DNA from: Actinomadura rubrisoli
GTDB lineage: Bacteria; Actinomycetota; Actinomycetes; Streptosporangiales; Streptosporangiaceae
Direction: 5' to 3'
Length of the DNA: 37,091 nucleotides
Assembly: GCF_004349215.1 (NCBI RefSeq)
Contig: NZ_SMKU01000056.1
Coordinates: forward strand, 1 to 37,091
A model generated the notes under the pieces. The model saw nothing but the letters and a program-made list of their open reading frames with translations, ran no database searches and was not told the DNA's origin. The translations under genes were made by a program, and so were the position numbers. Below, one piece after another: positions 10,122 to 17,079 of the stretch (position 1 is the first letter of the stretch; each line of letters opens with the position of its first letter).

Positions 10122-10888
10122 GAAGGCCCGTTTCGCCCCCGGAACCGCACCGGGACGGCGCCACGCCGCCCCCGATCCCCGCGGACCTGGTGCCCCGGCA
10201 CATCGCCATCGTCATGGACGGCAACGGCCGCTGGGCCAAGGAGCGCGGGCTCCCGCGCACCGAGGGGCACAAGCGCGGCGAGGACTCGCTCTTCGACGTG
10301 ATCATGGGCGCGATCGAGCTCGGCGTCCCGTACCTGTCGGCGTACGCGTTCTCCACCGAGAACTGGAAGCGCTCGCCGGACGAGGTGCGCTTCCTCATGG
10401 GCTTCAACCGGGACGTGATCCGCCGCCGCCGCGACCAGCTCCACTCGATGGGCGTGCGCGTGCGGTGGGCGGGCCGCCGCCCGAGGCTCTGGCGCAGCGT
10501 CATCAAGGAGCTGGAGACGGCCGAGGAGATGACGCGCGGCAACGACGTGCTGACGCTGCAGTTCTGCGTCAACTACGGCGGCCGCGCCGAGATCGCGGAC
10601 GCCGCCGCCGCCCTGGCGCGCGACGTCCGCGATGGCCGGCTGAACCCCGACAAGATCAACGAAAAGGTGTTCGCCCGCTACCTGGACGAACCTGACATCC
10701 CAGACGTCGACCTGTTCCTGCGCTCATCGGGGGAGCAGCGCACGTCCAACTTCCTCCTCTGGCAGTCGGCATACGCGGAACTGGTCTTCCTCGACACCCT
10801 CTGGCCAGACTTCGACCGCCGCCACCTTTGGCAAGCCTGCGAATCTTACGCATCCAGAGACCGCCGCTACGGCGGAGTAGGTGTGTAG
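10118..10888 (+). CDS. uppS: Isoprenyl transferase (undecaprenyl/decaprenyl diphosphate synthase)
   Basis: This cis-prenyltransferase makes the polyprenyl diphosphate carrier for cell-wall synthesis. The 256-residue protein contains [17 protein letters not shown] with catalytic Asp34, the FSTENWKR substrate-binding motif, and [20 protein letters not shown] near the C-terminus. It starts at TTG 10118 behind AGGGAGAGA, overlapping the recO stop. Chain length (C50 or C55) cannot be told from sequence alone. The codons near the 3' end are less GC-biased than the rest of the gene, and the palindromic element follows immediately. Confidence 0.95.
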   Translation: MRRPVSPPEPHRDGATPPPIPADLVPRHIAIVMDGNGRWAKERGLPRTEGHKRGEDSLFDVIMGAIELGVPYLSAYAFSTENWKRSPDEVRFLMGFNRDVIRRRRDQLHSMGVRVRWAGRRPRLWRSVIKELETAEEMTRGNDVLTLQFCVNYGGRAEIADAAAALARDVRDGRLNPDKINEKVFARYLDEPDIPDVDLFLRSSGEQRTSNFLLWQSAYAELVFLDTLWPDFDRRHLWQACESYASRDRRYGGVGV

Positions 10889-10920
10889 TAGTCACCTCAG
10901 CAGTCGACAACCTCAGCGTT

Positions 10921-11060
10921 GCGATCGCGTGCGAAGCCAGGTTCGAGCTTGCGAGAACCTGATCGCGCAGCGAGCCGCCAGGCGAGTCGGAGCGATGCAG
11001 CGATCGCCGCAGTGCCCGTTGAAGGAAGGCGCTCTAGCGCCTGACGCCGAGGGCACTGCA
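10921..11060. repeat. Dense palindromic element between uppS and osmC
   Basis: The 173-bp gap between two convergent genes is packed with symmetry. CAGGTTC (10938-10944) pairs with GAACCTG (10955-10961). GCGATCGC occurs at 10921-10928 and 11000-11007, with a related GATCGCGC at 10961-10968. GCAGTGCCC (11009-11017) pairs perfectly with GGGCACTGC (11051-11059), enclosing AGGCGCT/AGCGCCT (11027-11033/11036-11042). Short ORFs that cross it have no recognisable protein features. It could be an interspersed palindromic repeat, a structured RNA or a bidirectional terminator. Confidence 0.6.
11009..11059. terminator. Nested hairpin at the 3' ends of uppS and osmC
   Basis: The outer 9-bp stem GCAGTGCCC/GGGCACTGC encloses an inner 7-bp stem AGGCGCT/AGCGCCT with a 2-nt spacer. 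It ends 2 nt before the osmC stop codon on the opposite strand, so it is placed to stop transcription in both directions. ATTAG follows on the plus strand but there is no T-run. Confidence 0.5.
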
Positions 11061-11061
11061 A

Positions 11062-11487
11062 TTAGAGGAGCGCGGAGTCTAGGGTGATTTTCGTGCCTTT
11101 TAGGGCTTGGCTGACTGGGCAGCCGTCTTTGGCGGCCTGGGCGGCCTTTTCGAAGTCGGCCGCGGAGAGGCCGGGGACGCTGGCGCGGACGGTCAGGTGG
11201 ATGCCGGTGATGCCCTCGCCCGGCTGGAAGGTCACCTCGGCCTTGGTGTCGACCTTCTCCGGCGGTGTTCCGGCGCCGGCCAGGCCGTGCGAGAGGGCCA
11301 TGGAGTAGCAGGTGGAGTGGGCGGCGGCGATCAGCTCCTCCGGGCTCGTCCGCCCGGAGGGCTCCTCGGCCCGGGATGCCCAGGTGACGTCGAAGGTGCC
11401 GACCTTCGAGGAGTCCAGGGAGACCGTGCCCTGGCCGCTGAGGAGCGGCCCTTCCCAATGCGCGTTCGCCGTACGTGTCGTAGCCAT
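11062..11487 (-). CDS. OsmC family peroxiredoxin
   Basis: OsmC/Ohr proteins reduce organic hydroperoxides using two Cys residues in a cytoplasmic homodimer. The 141-residue product has the reactive Cys60 in AAAHSTCYSMALSHGL and the partner Cys123 in KDGCPVSQALKG. The N-terminus MATTRTANAHWEGPLLSGQG matches the OsmC subfamily rather than Ohr. An upstream in-frame start at 11532 would add 15 residues, but the ATG at 11487 gives the family's normal start. It lies 60 nt downstream of zur on the same strand and may be read from the zinc operon; nothing visible proves this. Confidence 0.92.
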   Translation of the reverse strand: MATTRTANAHWEGPLLSGQGTVSLDSSKVGTFDVTWASRAEEPSGRTSPEELIAAAHSTCYSMALSHGLAGAGTPPEKVDTKAEVTFQPGEGITGIHLTVRASVPGLSAADFEKAAQAAKDGCPVSQALKGTKITLDSALL

Positions 11488-11547
11488 GACCCGATTCTTC
11501 ACCATCGGGCGCGCGGTCGGATCACCGGCCACCGAACCGGCCCGGGG

Positions 11548-11931
11548 TCAGCGGGCGGCGGCGCAGGCTCCGCAGGTGCCGAAGACCTCGACGGTGTGCG
11601 TGATGTTCACGAAGCCGTGCTCGGCGCCGATCGCGTCGGCCCAGCGTTCCACGGCCGGGCCCTCGACCTCGACCGTCCGGCCGCATTCGCGGCAGACCAG
11701 GTGGTGGTGGTGCTGCTCGGTGCGGCAGGCCCGGTAGACGGCCTCGCCATCGTCGGTGCGCAGCACGTCGACCTCACCGGAGTCGCTGAGCGCCTGGAGC
11801 GCCCGGTAGACCGTGGTGAGGCCGATCTTCGAGCCGTCCGCCCGCAGGTCGGCGTAGATGTCCTGAGCGCTGCGGAAACCCTCGCAGTCGGTCAGGATCT
11901 GCCGCACCGCGTCCCGGCGGGCCGTCGTCAT
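11548..11931 (-). CDS. zur: Fur family zinc uptake repressor Zur
   Basis: This is a 127-residue metal-dependent repressor. It has an N-terminal winged helix (about 1-70, with KIGLTTVYRALQALSDSGEV as the recognition region), a HHHH run at 74-77, and the structural zinc knuckles CRECG (80/83) and CGAC (120/123). The specificity call of Zur rather than Fur, Nur or PerR comes from context: it is the last gene of a znuA-znuC-znuB operon with a Zur box in front. The start ATG at 11931 overlaps the znuB stop (ATGA, 11928-11931). Producing the repressor from the operon it controls would give negative feedback. Confidence 0.93.
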   Translation of the reverse strand: MTTARRDAVRQILTDCEGFRSAQDIYADLRADGSKIGLTTVYRALQALSDSGEVDVLRTDDGEAVYRACRTEQHHHHLVCRECGRTVEVEGPAVERWADAIGAEHGFVNITHTVEVFGTCGACAAAR

Positions 11932-12818
11932 CCCCCAAGCACCTCCGCCTCGGCCTCCACGGCGGGACGGGGCACGGCGGGGAGCGTGTCCCCGGGCGCA
12001 CCGGCCCGCGCACGTCTGCGTCGCATGACCGTCCCCCCGACGACCGCGACCACGAACAGGGTCAGCGCCAACAGCACGATCGAGGGTCCTGGGGGGAGAT
12101 CGTACTGGAAGGAGCCGGCGAGCCCTGATACGGCCGACAGTACACCGACTCCCATGGCGAGGAGCATCGTGCTCCGGAACCCCCGCGTGACCTGCTGCGC
12201 CGCGGCGACCGGGACGATCATCAGCGCGCTCACCAGCAGCAGCCCGATCGCCCGCATCGCGATGACGACGGTGACGGCGGCGGTCGCGGCGATCAGGATG
12301 CTGAGAAAGCGGACGGGCAGCCCGGACGCGCGCGCCACCTCCTCGTCCTGGCACAGCAGGAACAGCTCGCGGCCGAACAGCGTGACGATGCCGAGCACGA
12401 CGACGGCGAGCCCGGCGACCACGTACAGGTCGCCGACGGCCACGCTGCTGATCGAGCCGAACAGGTAGGACTGGAGGCTCGTCCCGCCGCCCGCGGCGTC
12501 GGTGAGGATCACGCCGCCCGCGAGCCCGCCGTAGAACAGCAGCGCGAGCGCGACGTCGGCGCCGCTGCGGCTGCGGGCGCGCAGCACCTCGATCGCCACC
12601 GCGCCGAGCACCGACACCACCAGCGCCCCGAGGACGGGGGAGGTGCTCGTCAGCAGCCCCAGCCCGATGCCGGTCAGCGCGATGTGGCCGATGCCGTCGC
12701 CGAGCAGCGACAGCTTGCGCTGGACGATGAACGTGCCCACGGCGGGGGCGGTCAGCCCGATCAGCACTGCCATCACCAAGGCGATGCGCATGAACTCGTA
12801 CTGCAGCATCTCGCTCAT
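11928..12818 (-). CDS. znuB: Zinc ABC transporter permease ZnuB
   Basis: This is the membrane subunit of a high-affinity zinc importer (ABC-3 family). The 296-residue protein has multiple hydrophobic helices starting at FMRIALVMAVLIGLTAPAVG, with conserved QRKLSLLGDGIGHIALTGIG after the first helix. The C-terminus is an Arg-rich cytoplasmic tail, RRRRARAGAPGDTLPAVPR, somewhat longer than typical. ATG 12818 overlaps the znuC stop (ATGA, 12815-12818) and the gene's own stop overlaps zur. An alternative in-frame ATG lies nine bases later. Confidence 0.95.
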   Translation of the reverse strand: MSEMLQYEFMRIALVMAVLIGLTAPAVGTFIVQRKLSLLGDGIGHIALTGIGLGLLTSTSPVLGALVVSVLGAVAIEVLRARSRSGADVALALLFYGGLAGGVILTDAAGGGTSLQSYLFGSISSVAVGDLYVVAGLAVVVLGIVTLFGRELFLLCQDEEVARASGLPVRFLSILIAATAAVTVVIAMRAIGLLLVSALMIVPVAAAQQVTRGFRSTMLLAMGVGVLSAVSGLAGSFQYDLPPGPSIVLLALTLFVVAVVGGTVMRRRRARAGAPGDTLPAVPRPAVEAEAEVLGG

Positions 12819-13519
12819 GCCGTCTTCCCCATCGCCTCTCCCAGCGCCGTCTCGCGGACGACGCGGCCGTGCTCCAGCTCGACCGTGCGGGTGATGAGGG
12901 GCGCCATCGGGCCGAGCCCGTGCGCCACGAGCACCACCGTGCGGCCGGTCCCGGCCAGTTCCCGCAGCGTCGCGGCGAGCGCGGACTGGCTGCCCGCGTC
13001 CACGCCCGCGGTCGGCTCGTCCATCACGAACACGTCGGGCTCGCCCGCCAGCGCGCGGGCGATCAGCACCCGCTGCTGCTGGCCGCCCGACAGCAGGTGC
13101 GCCGACTCGCGCGCCAGGTCGGCCAGGCCGACCGCCTCCAGGGCGCGGTCGACGGCGGCGCGGTCGGCGGCCGAGGTGGGCCGCCACCGGGACTGCCGGG
13201 CGACGCGTCCGGACGACACGACCTCCCGGACGGTCGACGGGACGCCGCCGCCCATCGGCAGCCGCTGCGGCACGTACCCGATCCGCTTCCAGTCGCGGAA
13301 CGCCGAGGGCTGCGCCCCGTAGATCTCGGTGCGGCCCCCGGCGAGCGGGATCAGCCCGAGCATCGCCTTGACGAGGGTGGACTTGCCCGCCCCGTTCGGG
13401 CCGAGGACCGCGACCACGTCGCCCGCCTCGACCCGCAGGGTGACGCCCGCGAGGACCTCGCGGCCGTCCCGCCGGACCTGGCCGCCCGTCATGGCGAAGG
13501 GGGGCGGGGCGTTCTTCAT
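12815..13519 (-). CDS. znuC: Zinc ABC transporter ATP-binding protein ZnuC
   Basis: This is the ATPase of the zinc importer. It has Walker A VLGPNGAGKSTLVKAMLGLI, signature LLSGGQQQRVLIARALAGEP, Walker B DVFVMDEPTAGVD, and the switch His in VLVAHGLG. The preferred start is ATG 13519 (234 residues). It overlaps the znuA stop as ATGA (13516-13519) and has GGAG at 13526-13529 with a 5-nt gap. A GTG at 13525 would add two residues. The C-terminus is short and lacks the His-rich tail of E. coli ZnuC. Confidence 0.95.
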   Translation of the reverse strand: MKNAPPPFAMTGGQVRRDGREVLAGVTLRVEAGDVVAVLGPNGAGKSTLVKAMLGLIPLAGGRTEIYGAQPSAFRDWKRIGYVPQRLPMGGGVPSTVREVVSSGRVARQSRWRPTSAADRAAVDRALEAVGLADLARESAHLLSGGQQQRVLIARALAGEPDVFVMDEPTAGVDAGSQSALAATLRELAGTGRTVVLVAHGLGPMAPLITRTVELEHGRVVRETALGEAMGKTA

Positions 13520-14481
13520 GAGCACTCCAGCGCGGGCCGCAGGGTCGCCAGGTTCTTCCGCATGATCGTCAGGTAGTCGTCGGACGAGCCCTCCGCGACG
13601 CCTTCGACCGGATCCAGGACGGCCGTCTTCACCCCCGCCTCCTTGGCGAGGGTCTGCGCGACCTTCGGGCTGACGAGCGTCTCGGTGAACACCGTGGTCG
13701 CGCCCGCGGACTTGATCTGCCCGGTCAGCTCGGCGAGCCGCTTGGGCGAGGGCTCGCTGGTCGGGTCCACGCCCGCGATGGCGACCTGCTGCAGGCCGTA
13801 CCGCTGCGACAGGTAGCCGAACGCGGCGTGCGCGGTGACGATCGCCCTGTGCTTGCAGGTCTTCAGGCCGTCCCGGTACTGCTGGTCGAGCCCGGTGAGC
13901 TGGGCGGCGAGGGCCTTGGCGCGGTCCTTGTAGCCGGCGGCGTGGGAGGAGTCGGCCTTGGCGAGCCGGTCGCCGAGCGCCGTGGCGATGGTGGCCATGC
14001 GGCTCGGGTCCAGCCAGACGTGCGGGTCGTAGCCGACTTCGGGTCCGCCCTCCTCGCCCTCGTGCTCCTCCTCCTCGCCCCCGGCCGGCGGCGCGAGCGT
14101 CTTGACGACGCTCGCCGCGTCCAGCGACTTGTCCTTGGCGTGCTTCTGGACGGCCTCGTCGACGGCCGGCTGCACGCCCTTGACGTAGACGGCGTAGTCG
14201 GCCTTCGAGACGTCGGCGACCTGGCGGGCCGTGAGCTCCAGGTCGTGGGGCTCGGCGCCGGGCTTGGTGAGCGTCCGCACGGAGACCTGGTCCCCGCCGA
14301 CCCTCCCCGCGAGCCAGGCCACCGGGTAGAAGGACGCGACGACCTCCGTCTTGCCGGACCCCGCGTCGGCGTCGCCGCCGCAGGCGGCCAGGCCGGTCAT
14401 GCCGGTGGCGCCCGCGAGGGCCAGCGCCGCCGTTCGGGTGGTCAACGAAAGGGCGCGCACGAGGAAACGGGAGGTGGGCAT
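13516..14481 (-). CDS. znuA: Zinc ABC transporter substrate-binding lipoprotein ZnuA
   Basis: This cluster A-I metal-binding protein of 321 residues delivers Zn(II) to ZnuBC at the outer face of the membrane. It has a lipoprotein signal with lipobox LAAC and Cys34. The expected metal ligands are present: His79 in GAEPHDLEL, His154 in YDPHVWLDPS, His218 in VTAHAAFGYL and Asp290 in AVLDPVEGV. The charged loop (about 135-147, EEEEHEGEE) is Glu-rich with a single His rather than the usual poly-His. ATG 14481 is 21 nt from the Zur box. It is the first gene of the zinc operon, followed by znuC, znuB and zur with 4-nt overlaps. Confidence 0.95.
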   Translation of the reverse strand: MPTSRFLVRALSLTTRTAALALAGATGMTGLAACGGDADAGSGKTEVVASFYPVAWLAGRVGGDQVSVRTLTKPGAEPHDLELTARQVADVSKADYAVYVKGVQPAVDEAVQKHAKDKSLDAASVVKTLAPPAGGEEEEHEGEEGGPEVGYDPHVWLDPSRMATIATALGDRLAKADSSHAAGYKDRAKALAAQLTGLDQQYRDGLKTCKHRAIVTAHAAFGYLSQRYGLQQVAIAGVDPTSEPSPKRLAELTGQIKSAGATTVFTETLVSPKVAQTLAKEAGVKTAVLDPVEGVAEGSSDDYLTIMRKNLATLRPALECS

Positions 14482-14501
14482 GGAACGATTATGGACGAAG
14501 A

Positions 14502-14516
14502 TGAAAATGATTGTCA
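14502..14516 (-). promoter_or_regulatory. Zur box upstream of znuA
   Basis: TGAAAATGATTGTCA is a 15-bp near-palindrome differing at one position from the actinobacterial Zur-box form TGAAAATGATTTTCA. It lies 21-35 nt upstream of the znuA start, where a repressor would block RNA polymerase. The last three bases (14514-14516) are also the stop codon of the DUF6703-like gene. Confidence 0.85.
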
Positions 14517-14870
14517 AAACCGTCCAACGGCGCGGGCCAGGGCAAATCCGGTCAGGACGGTCAGCGCGACGGCCCGCAGGACCCGTCCCGAGACGTCCAG
14601 AGCCGGCCAGTTCAGATAGGCGAACCAGCCGAGCGCGGCCGCGAGGACCAGCAGCCCGGCGGCCGCGACCCAGCCCGTCCCCACCATGCCGATCACCAGC
14701 AGCACGAACACCACCGCCAGCAGCAGCACGCGCGGCATCCGGTGCATCAGCACCACCGGCGCGGCGCTCCACCGCTCGATCGCCGCCCGCATCCCCGACG
14801 TCCCGCCGCGCGCGCCCGGCGCCCGCGTCCCGGACGGCCGCTCTCCCGGCCGCTCGCCTCGTGTGCTCAC
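14514..14870 (-). CDS. DUF6703-like small membrane protein
   Basis: This is a 118-residue protein with an Arg/Gly-rich N-terminus, then MRAAIERWSAAPVVLMHRMP, two hydrophobic segments (about 52-72 and 73-90) and a third near the C-terminus (ALTVLTGFALARAV). It resembles the streptomycete proteins labelled DUF6703; the function is unknown. The start is GTG 14870. TACGTT (14877-14882, minus orientation) lies 6 nt upstream, so the mRNA may be leaderless. The divergent gene starts only 28 nt away. The 3' end overlaps the Zur box that serves znuA, so read-through into the zinc operon is possible. Confidence 0.72.
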   Translation of the reverse strand: MSTRGERPGERPSGTRAPGARGGTSGMRAAIERWSAAPVVLMHRMPRVLLLAVVFVLLVIGMVGTGWVAAAGLLVLAAALGWFAYLNWPALDVSGRVLRAVALTVLTGFALARAVGRF

Positions 14871-14898
14871 GGGCCCAACGTACTGCCAGGATGGACCG

Positions 14899-15183
14899 AT
14901 GATCGCGATAACCCGGTACCGCGTGCCCGGCGAGGACGCCGACGGCTTCGCCGCGCGCATGACCGCGGTGCTCCGGACGCTGTCCGCGAGCCCCGGCTTC
15001 CGCTCCGGCCGCCTCGCCCGGACCGTCGACGAGCCGGGGCTGTGGGCCCTCGTCACCGAGTGGGACGGCGCGGGCCACTACCGCCGCGCGCTCGGCGCCT
15101 ACGAGGTGCGGCTGGAGTTCGTCCCGCTGGCCGCGATGGCCGTGGACGAGCCCGGAGCGTACGAGATCGTCAGCTCCGCCTGA
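14899..15183 (+). CDS. Antibiotic biosynthesis monooxygenase (ABM)-fold protein
   Basis: This 94-residue protein begins MIAITRYRVPGEDADGFAAR, followed by FRSGRLARTVDEPGLWALVT and EWDGAGHYRRALGAYEVRLE. That pattern matches ferredoxin-like ABM-domain proteins, which include small quinone-forming oxygenases and many uncharacterised members. The ATG at 14899 is preceded by AGGA with about 7 nt spacing. It stands alone, divergent from the DUF6703-like gene, with no biosynthetic genes nearby, so a secondary-metabolite role is not supported. The substrate is unknown. Confidence 0.8.
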   Translation: MIAITRYRVPGEDADGFAARMTAVLRTLSASPGFRSGRLARTVDEPGLWALVTEWDGAGHYRRALGAYEVRLEFVPLAAMAVDEPGAYEIVSSA

Positions 15184-15346
15184 CACGCGCCCGAGGTCGC
15201 GGGTCCCTCCCGGCTCGCGCACGGGACCGCCCGCCGCGCCCGGCCTTCGTCAAGGAAGAGGGCAACCGCCGGGCAAGAAGCGGCCGGGCCCGGTTTCGGT
15301 GCCCGTCCCCAAGGTCATCTTTGCCGCATCACGGTCGCGCCCGCGG

Positions 15347-15369
15347 CCCCCGGGGACAGGCCCCCGGGG
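15347..15369. terminator. GC-rich hairpin before the DUF1906 gene
   Basis: CCCCGGGG at 15348-15355 and again at 15362-15369 can form an 8-bp stem with a 6-nt loop. It lies after the ABM-fold gene and 19 nt before the ribosome-binding GGGGGAG of the DUF1906 gene. Termination of the first or control of the second are both possible. The remaining 15184-15399 gap shows nothing else I can name. Confidence 0.35.
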
Positions 15370-15399
15370 CGGACCGAGGCGCTCTTCGGGGGAGATGTG

Positions 15400-16845
15400 A
15401 TGCGCCATGCCGTCCTGCTCAGCGGACTGTCCGGAGCGGCGGCGGTCGCTCCCCTCGTCGCCGGACTCGGGCCGGCCTCCGCGGGGTCCGCGCCCGACGC
15501 GGCCGCCGCGCTGACCCGGCCCGCCCACTCCGGCCAGGCCGCGGCGCGGGTCGTCCAGTACCGGGGGGTGCGCGTGCCCGTCCCGGCGGGCTGGACGGTG
15601 CACCGCCTCGACCGCGACCCGTCCCGCTGCGTCCGGTACGACCGGCACGCGATCTACCTCGGACGGCCGGGCCCGCAGCCGGACTGCCCCGCCCGCGTCG
15701 TCGGCCGCACCGAGGCCGTCCACATCGAGCCGCTCGGGGCCGTCAAGGCGTCGCGGACGGTCGTGCAGGGCGACAAGCTCGCCTCCCTGACCGTCCGGCC
15801 GAGCGCCGGGCACGAGAAGCGGATGCCGCTGCCCGAGGCCGGGGTCACGATCACCGGCGTGTACGGCGCCGACCCCGCCGCGCTCCAGCGGGTGCTCCGC
15901 GCCGCCCGGCTGACCTCCACCTGGCCGGGCGAGACGCGGGAGTCCCCGCGCGCGGGGCAGCAGGCGACCCGGCGACACGCCGATCCCGAGCCCGCCGGCG
16001 ACCCGTCGGACGCGGAGGCGTCCCTCACCCTGCCGCCGCTCATCGATCTGCAGGGCGGCGACCCGCCGGACGACCCGCCGAACGACCCGCCGGACGACCC
16101 GGAGGACCGGCCGCCGGGCGGGCCGCAGGACGGGCCGCCCGCCGCGCAGCCCCAGACGGGCAAGGCGTGGGTGACGGGCAAGGGGTTCGACACGTGCACG
16201 GCGCCCGCGCTCGCCTCGATGCGGGCGTGGCGGCCCTCGTTCAAGGTCACCAACATCTACATCGGCGGCGCCGCGCGCGGCTGCGCCCAGCCCAACCTCA
16301 CCGCGTCCTGGGTGCGGCAGGTCCGCAAGATGGGCTACCGCATCACGCCCACCTACGTCGGCCTCCAGGCGCCCTGCGGACGCCGCCCGCAGCGCTTCAC
16401 CGCCAAGAACGCCGCGTCCGAGGGCACCAAGGCCGCCGTGGACGCCTCCAGGCGGGCCGCGGCGCTCGGCATCCCGCACAGCAGGCCCATTTACCTGGAC
16501 ATGGAGGCGTACAACAGCAAGAACGCCTCCTGCAAGGCCGCGGTGCTGCGCTTCGTGAGCGGCTGGGTGCACGAACTGAAGGACCGGAAGTACAAGCCGT
16601 GCCTCTACAGCAGCGCCAAGTCCGGCATCCGCGACGTCGGCCGGGCTAGCGGGATCGGCAAGCCCGGATGCGTCTGGTTCGCCAACTGGGACGGCAAGGC
16701 CCGCGTGTACGGCGACCCGTTCCTGCCGGACCACTGGTGGCCCCCGCACCGCCGCATCAAGCAGTACCGCGGCGGCCACCGGGAGAGGCACGGCGGCGTC
16801 ACCCTCAACATCGACAGCAACCTCGTCGACGGGAGCGTCTACTGA
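15400..16845 (+). CDS. Secreted DUF1906 (Rv2525c-like glycoside-hydrolase-fold) protein
   Basis: This is a 481-residue exported protein. A signal peptide (about 1-30, ending near ASAGSAP) is followed by an N-terminal domain with RGVRVPVPAGWTVHRLDRDP and then a Pro/Asp linker built from DDPP/NDPP repeats (about 220-255). The C-terminal DUF1906 domain starts at GKGFDTCTAPALASMRAW and includes YIGGAARGCAQPNLTASWV, IYLDMEAYNSKNASC, VWFANWDGKA and TLNIDSNLVDG. That TIM-barrel fold resembles glycoside hydrolases such as GH25; the acidic pair in YLDMEAY is the likely active site. The ATG at 15400 is 5 nt after GGGGGAG, making it better placed than the GTG at 15397. Action on cell-wall glycan is inferred. 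Confidence 0.85.
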   Translation: MRHAVLLSGLSGAAAVAPLVAGLGPASAGSAPDAAAALTRPAHSGQAAARVVQYRGVRVPVPAGWTVHRLDRDPSRCVRYDRHAIYLGRPGPQPDCPARVVGRTEAVHIEPLGAVKASRTVVQGDKLASLTVRPSAGHEKRMPLPEAGVTITGVYGADPAALQRVLRAARLTSTWPGETRESPRAGQQATRRHADPEPAGDPSDAEASLTLPPLIDLQGGDPPDDPPNDPPDDPEDRPPGGPQDGPPAAQPQTGKAWVTGKGFDTCTAPALASMRAWRPSFKVTNIYIGGAARGCAQPNLTASWVRQVRKMGYRITPTYVGLQAPCGRRPQRFTAKNAASEGTKAAVDASRRAAALGIPHSRPIYLDMEAYNSKNASCKAAVLRFVSGWVHELKDRKYKPCLYSSAKSGIRDVGRASGIGKPGCVWFANWDGKARVYGDPFLPDHWWPPHRRIKQYRGGHRERHGGVTLNIDSNLVDGSVY

Positions 16846-16930
16846 GCGGCGGCCGGGGCCCGCGGGACGGCGCGCGGCCGCCTCGGCAGGTTGCCGTCCG
16901 GGGACCCGCTCCGGTGCCCTAAGCTGGGAA

Positions 16931-16972
16931 ATGCTCGGAGACGCCGGCGCCGACCGCGTCTCGCGCGAGCAT
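16931..16972 (+). promoter_or_regulatory. Hairpin in the glyS leader
   Basis: ATGCTCGGAGACGC (16931-16944) pairs with GCGTCTC (16956-16962) and, after a 3-nt bulge, CGAGCAT (16966-16972), giving 14 bp around an 11-nt loop. TAAGCT at 16920-16925 could be a -10 element, which would place the hairpin at the very 5' end of a glyS mRNA with a leader of about 150 nt. No T-box consensus was found. It could also be a terminator for the preceding gene. Confidence 0.45.
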
Positions 16973-17079
16973 CGTCAGTGCGTCATCACCGGGGATCACA
17001 CTCGCCTCCGCCCGCCCCACGGCGCGGGAACGGGGCGTACTCGCTGTCCCGCCGACCGCCAGCCGGATGGAGAATGCTC

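Noticed and set aside
10881..11087. Small ORF in the uppS-osmC gap
   Set aside because: It runs through palindromic DNA, has no ribosome site and no protein-like composition.
16846..17079. T-box riboswitch in front of glyS
   Set aside because: No T-box sequence (AGGGTGGNACCGCG-like) and no specifier-loop arrangement could be found; only a hairpin is supported.
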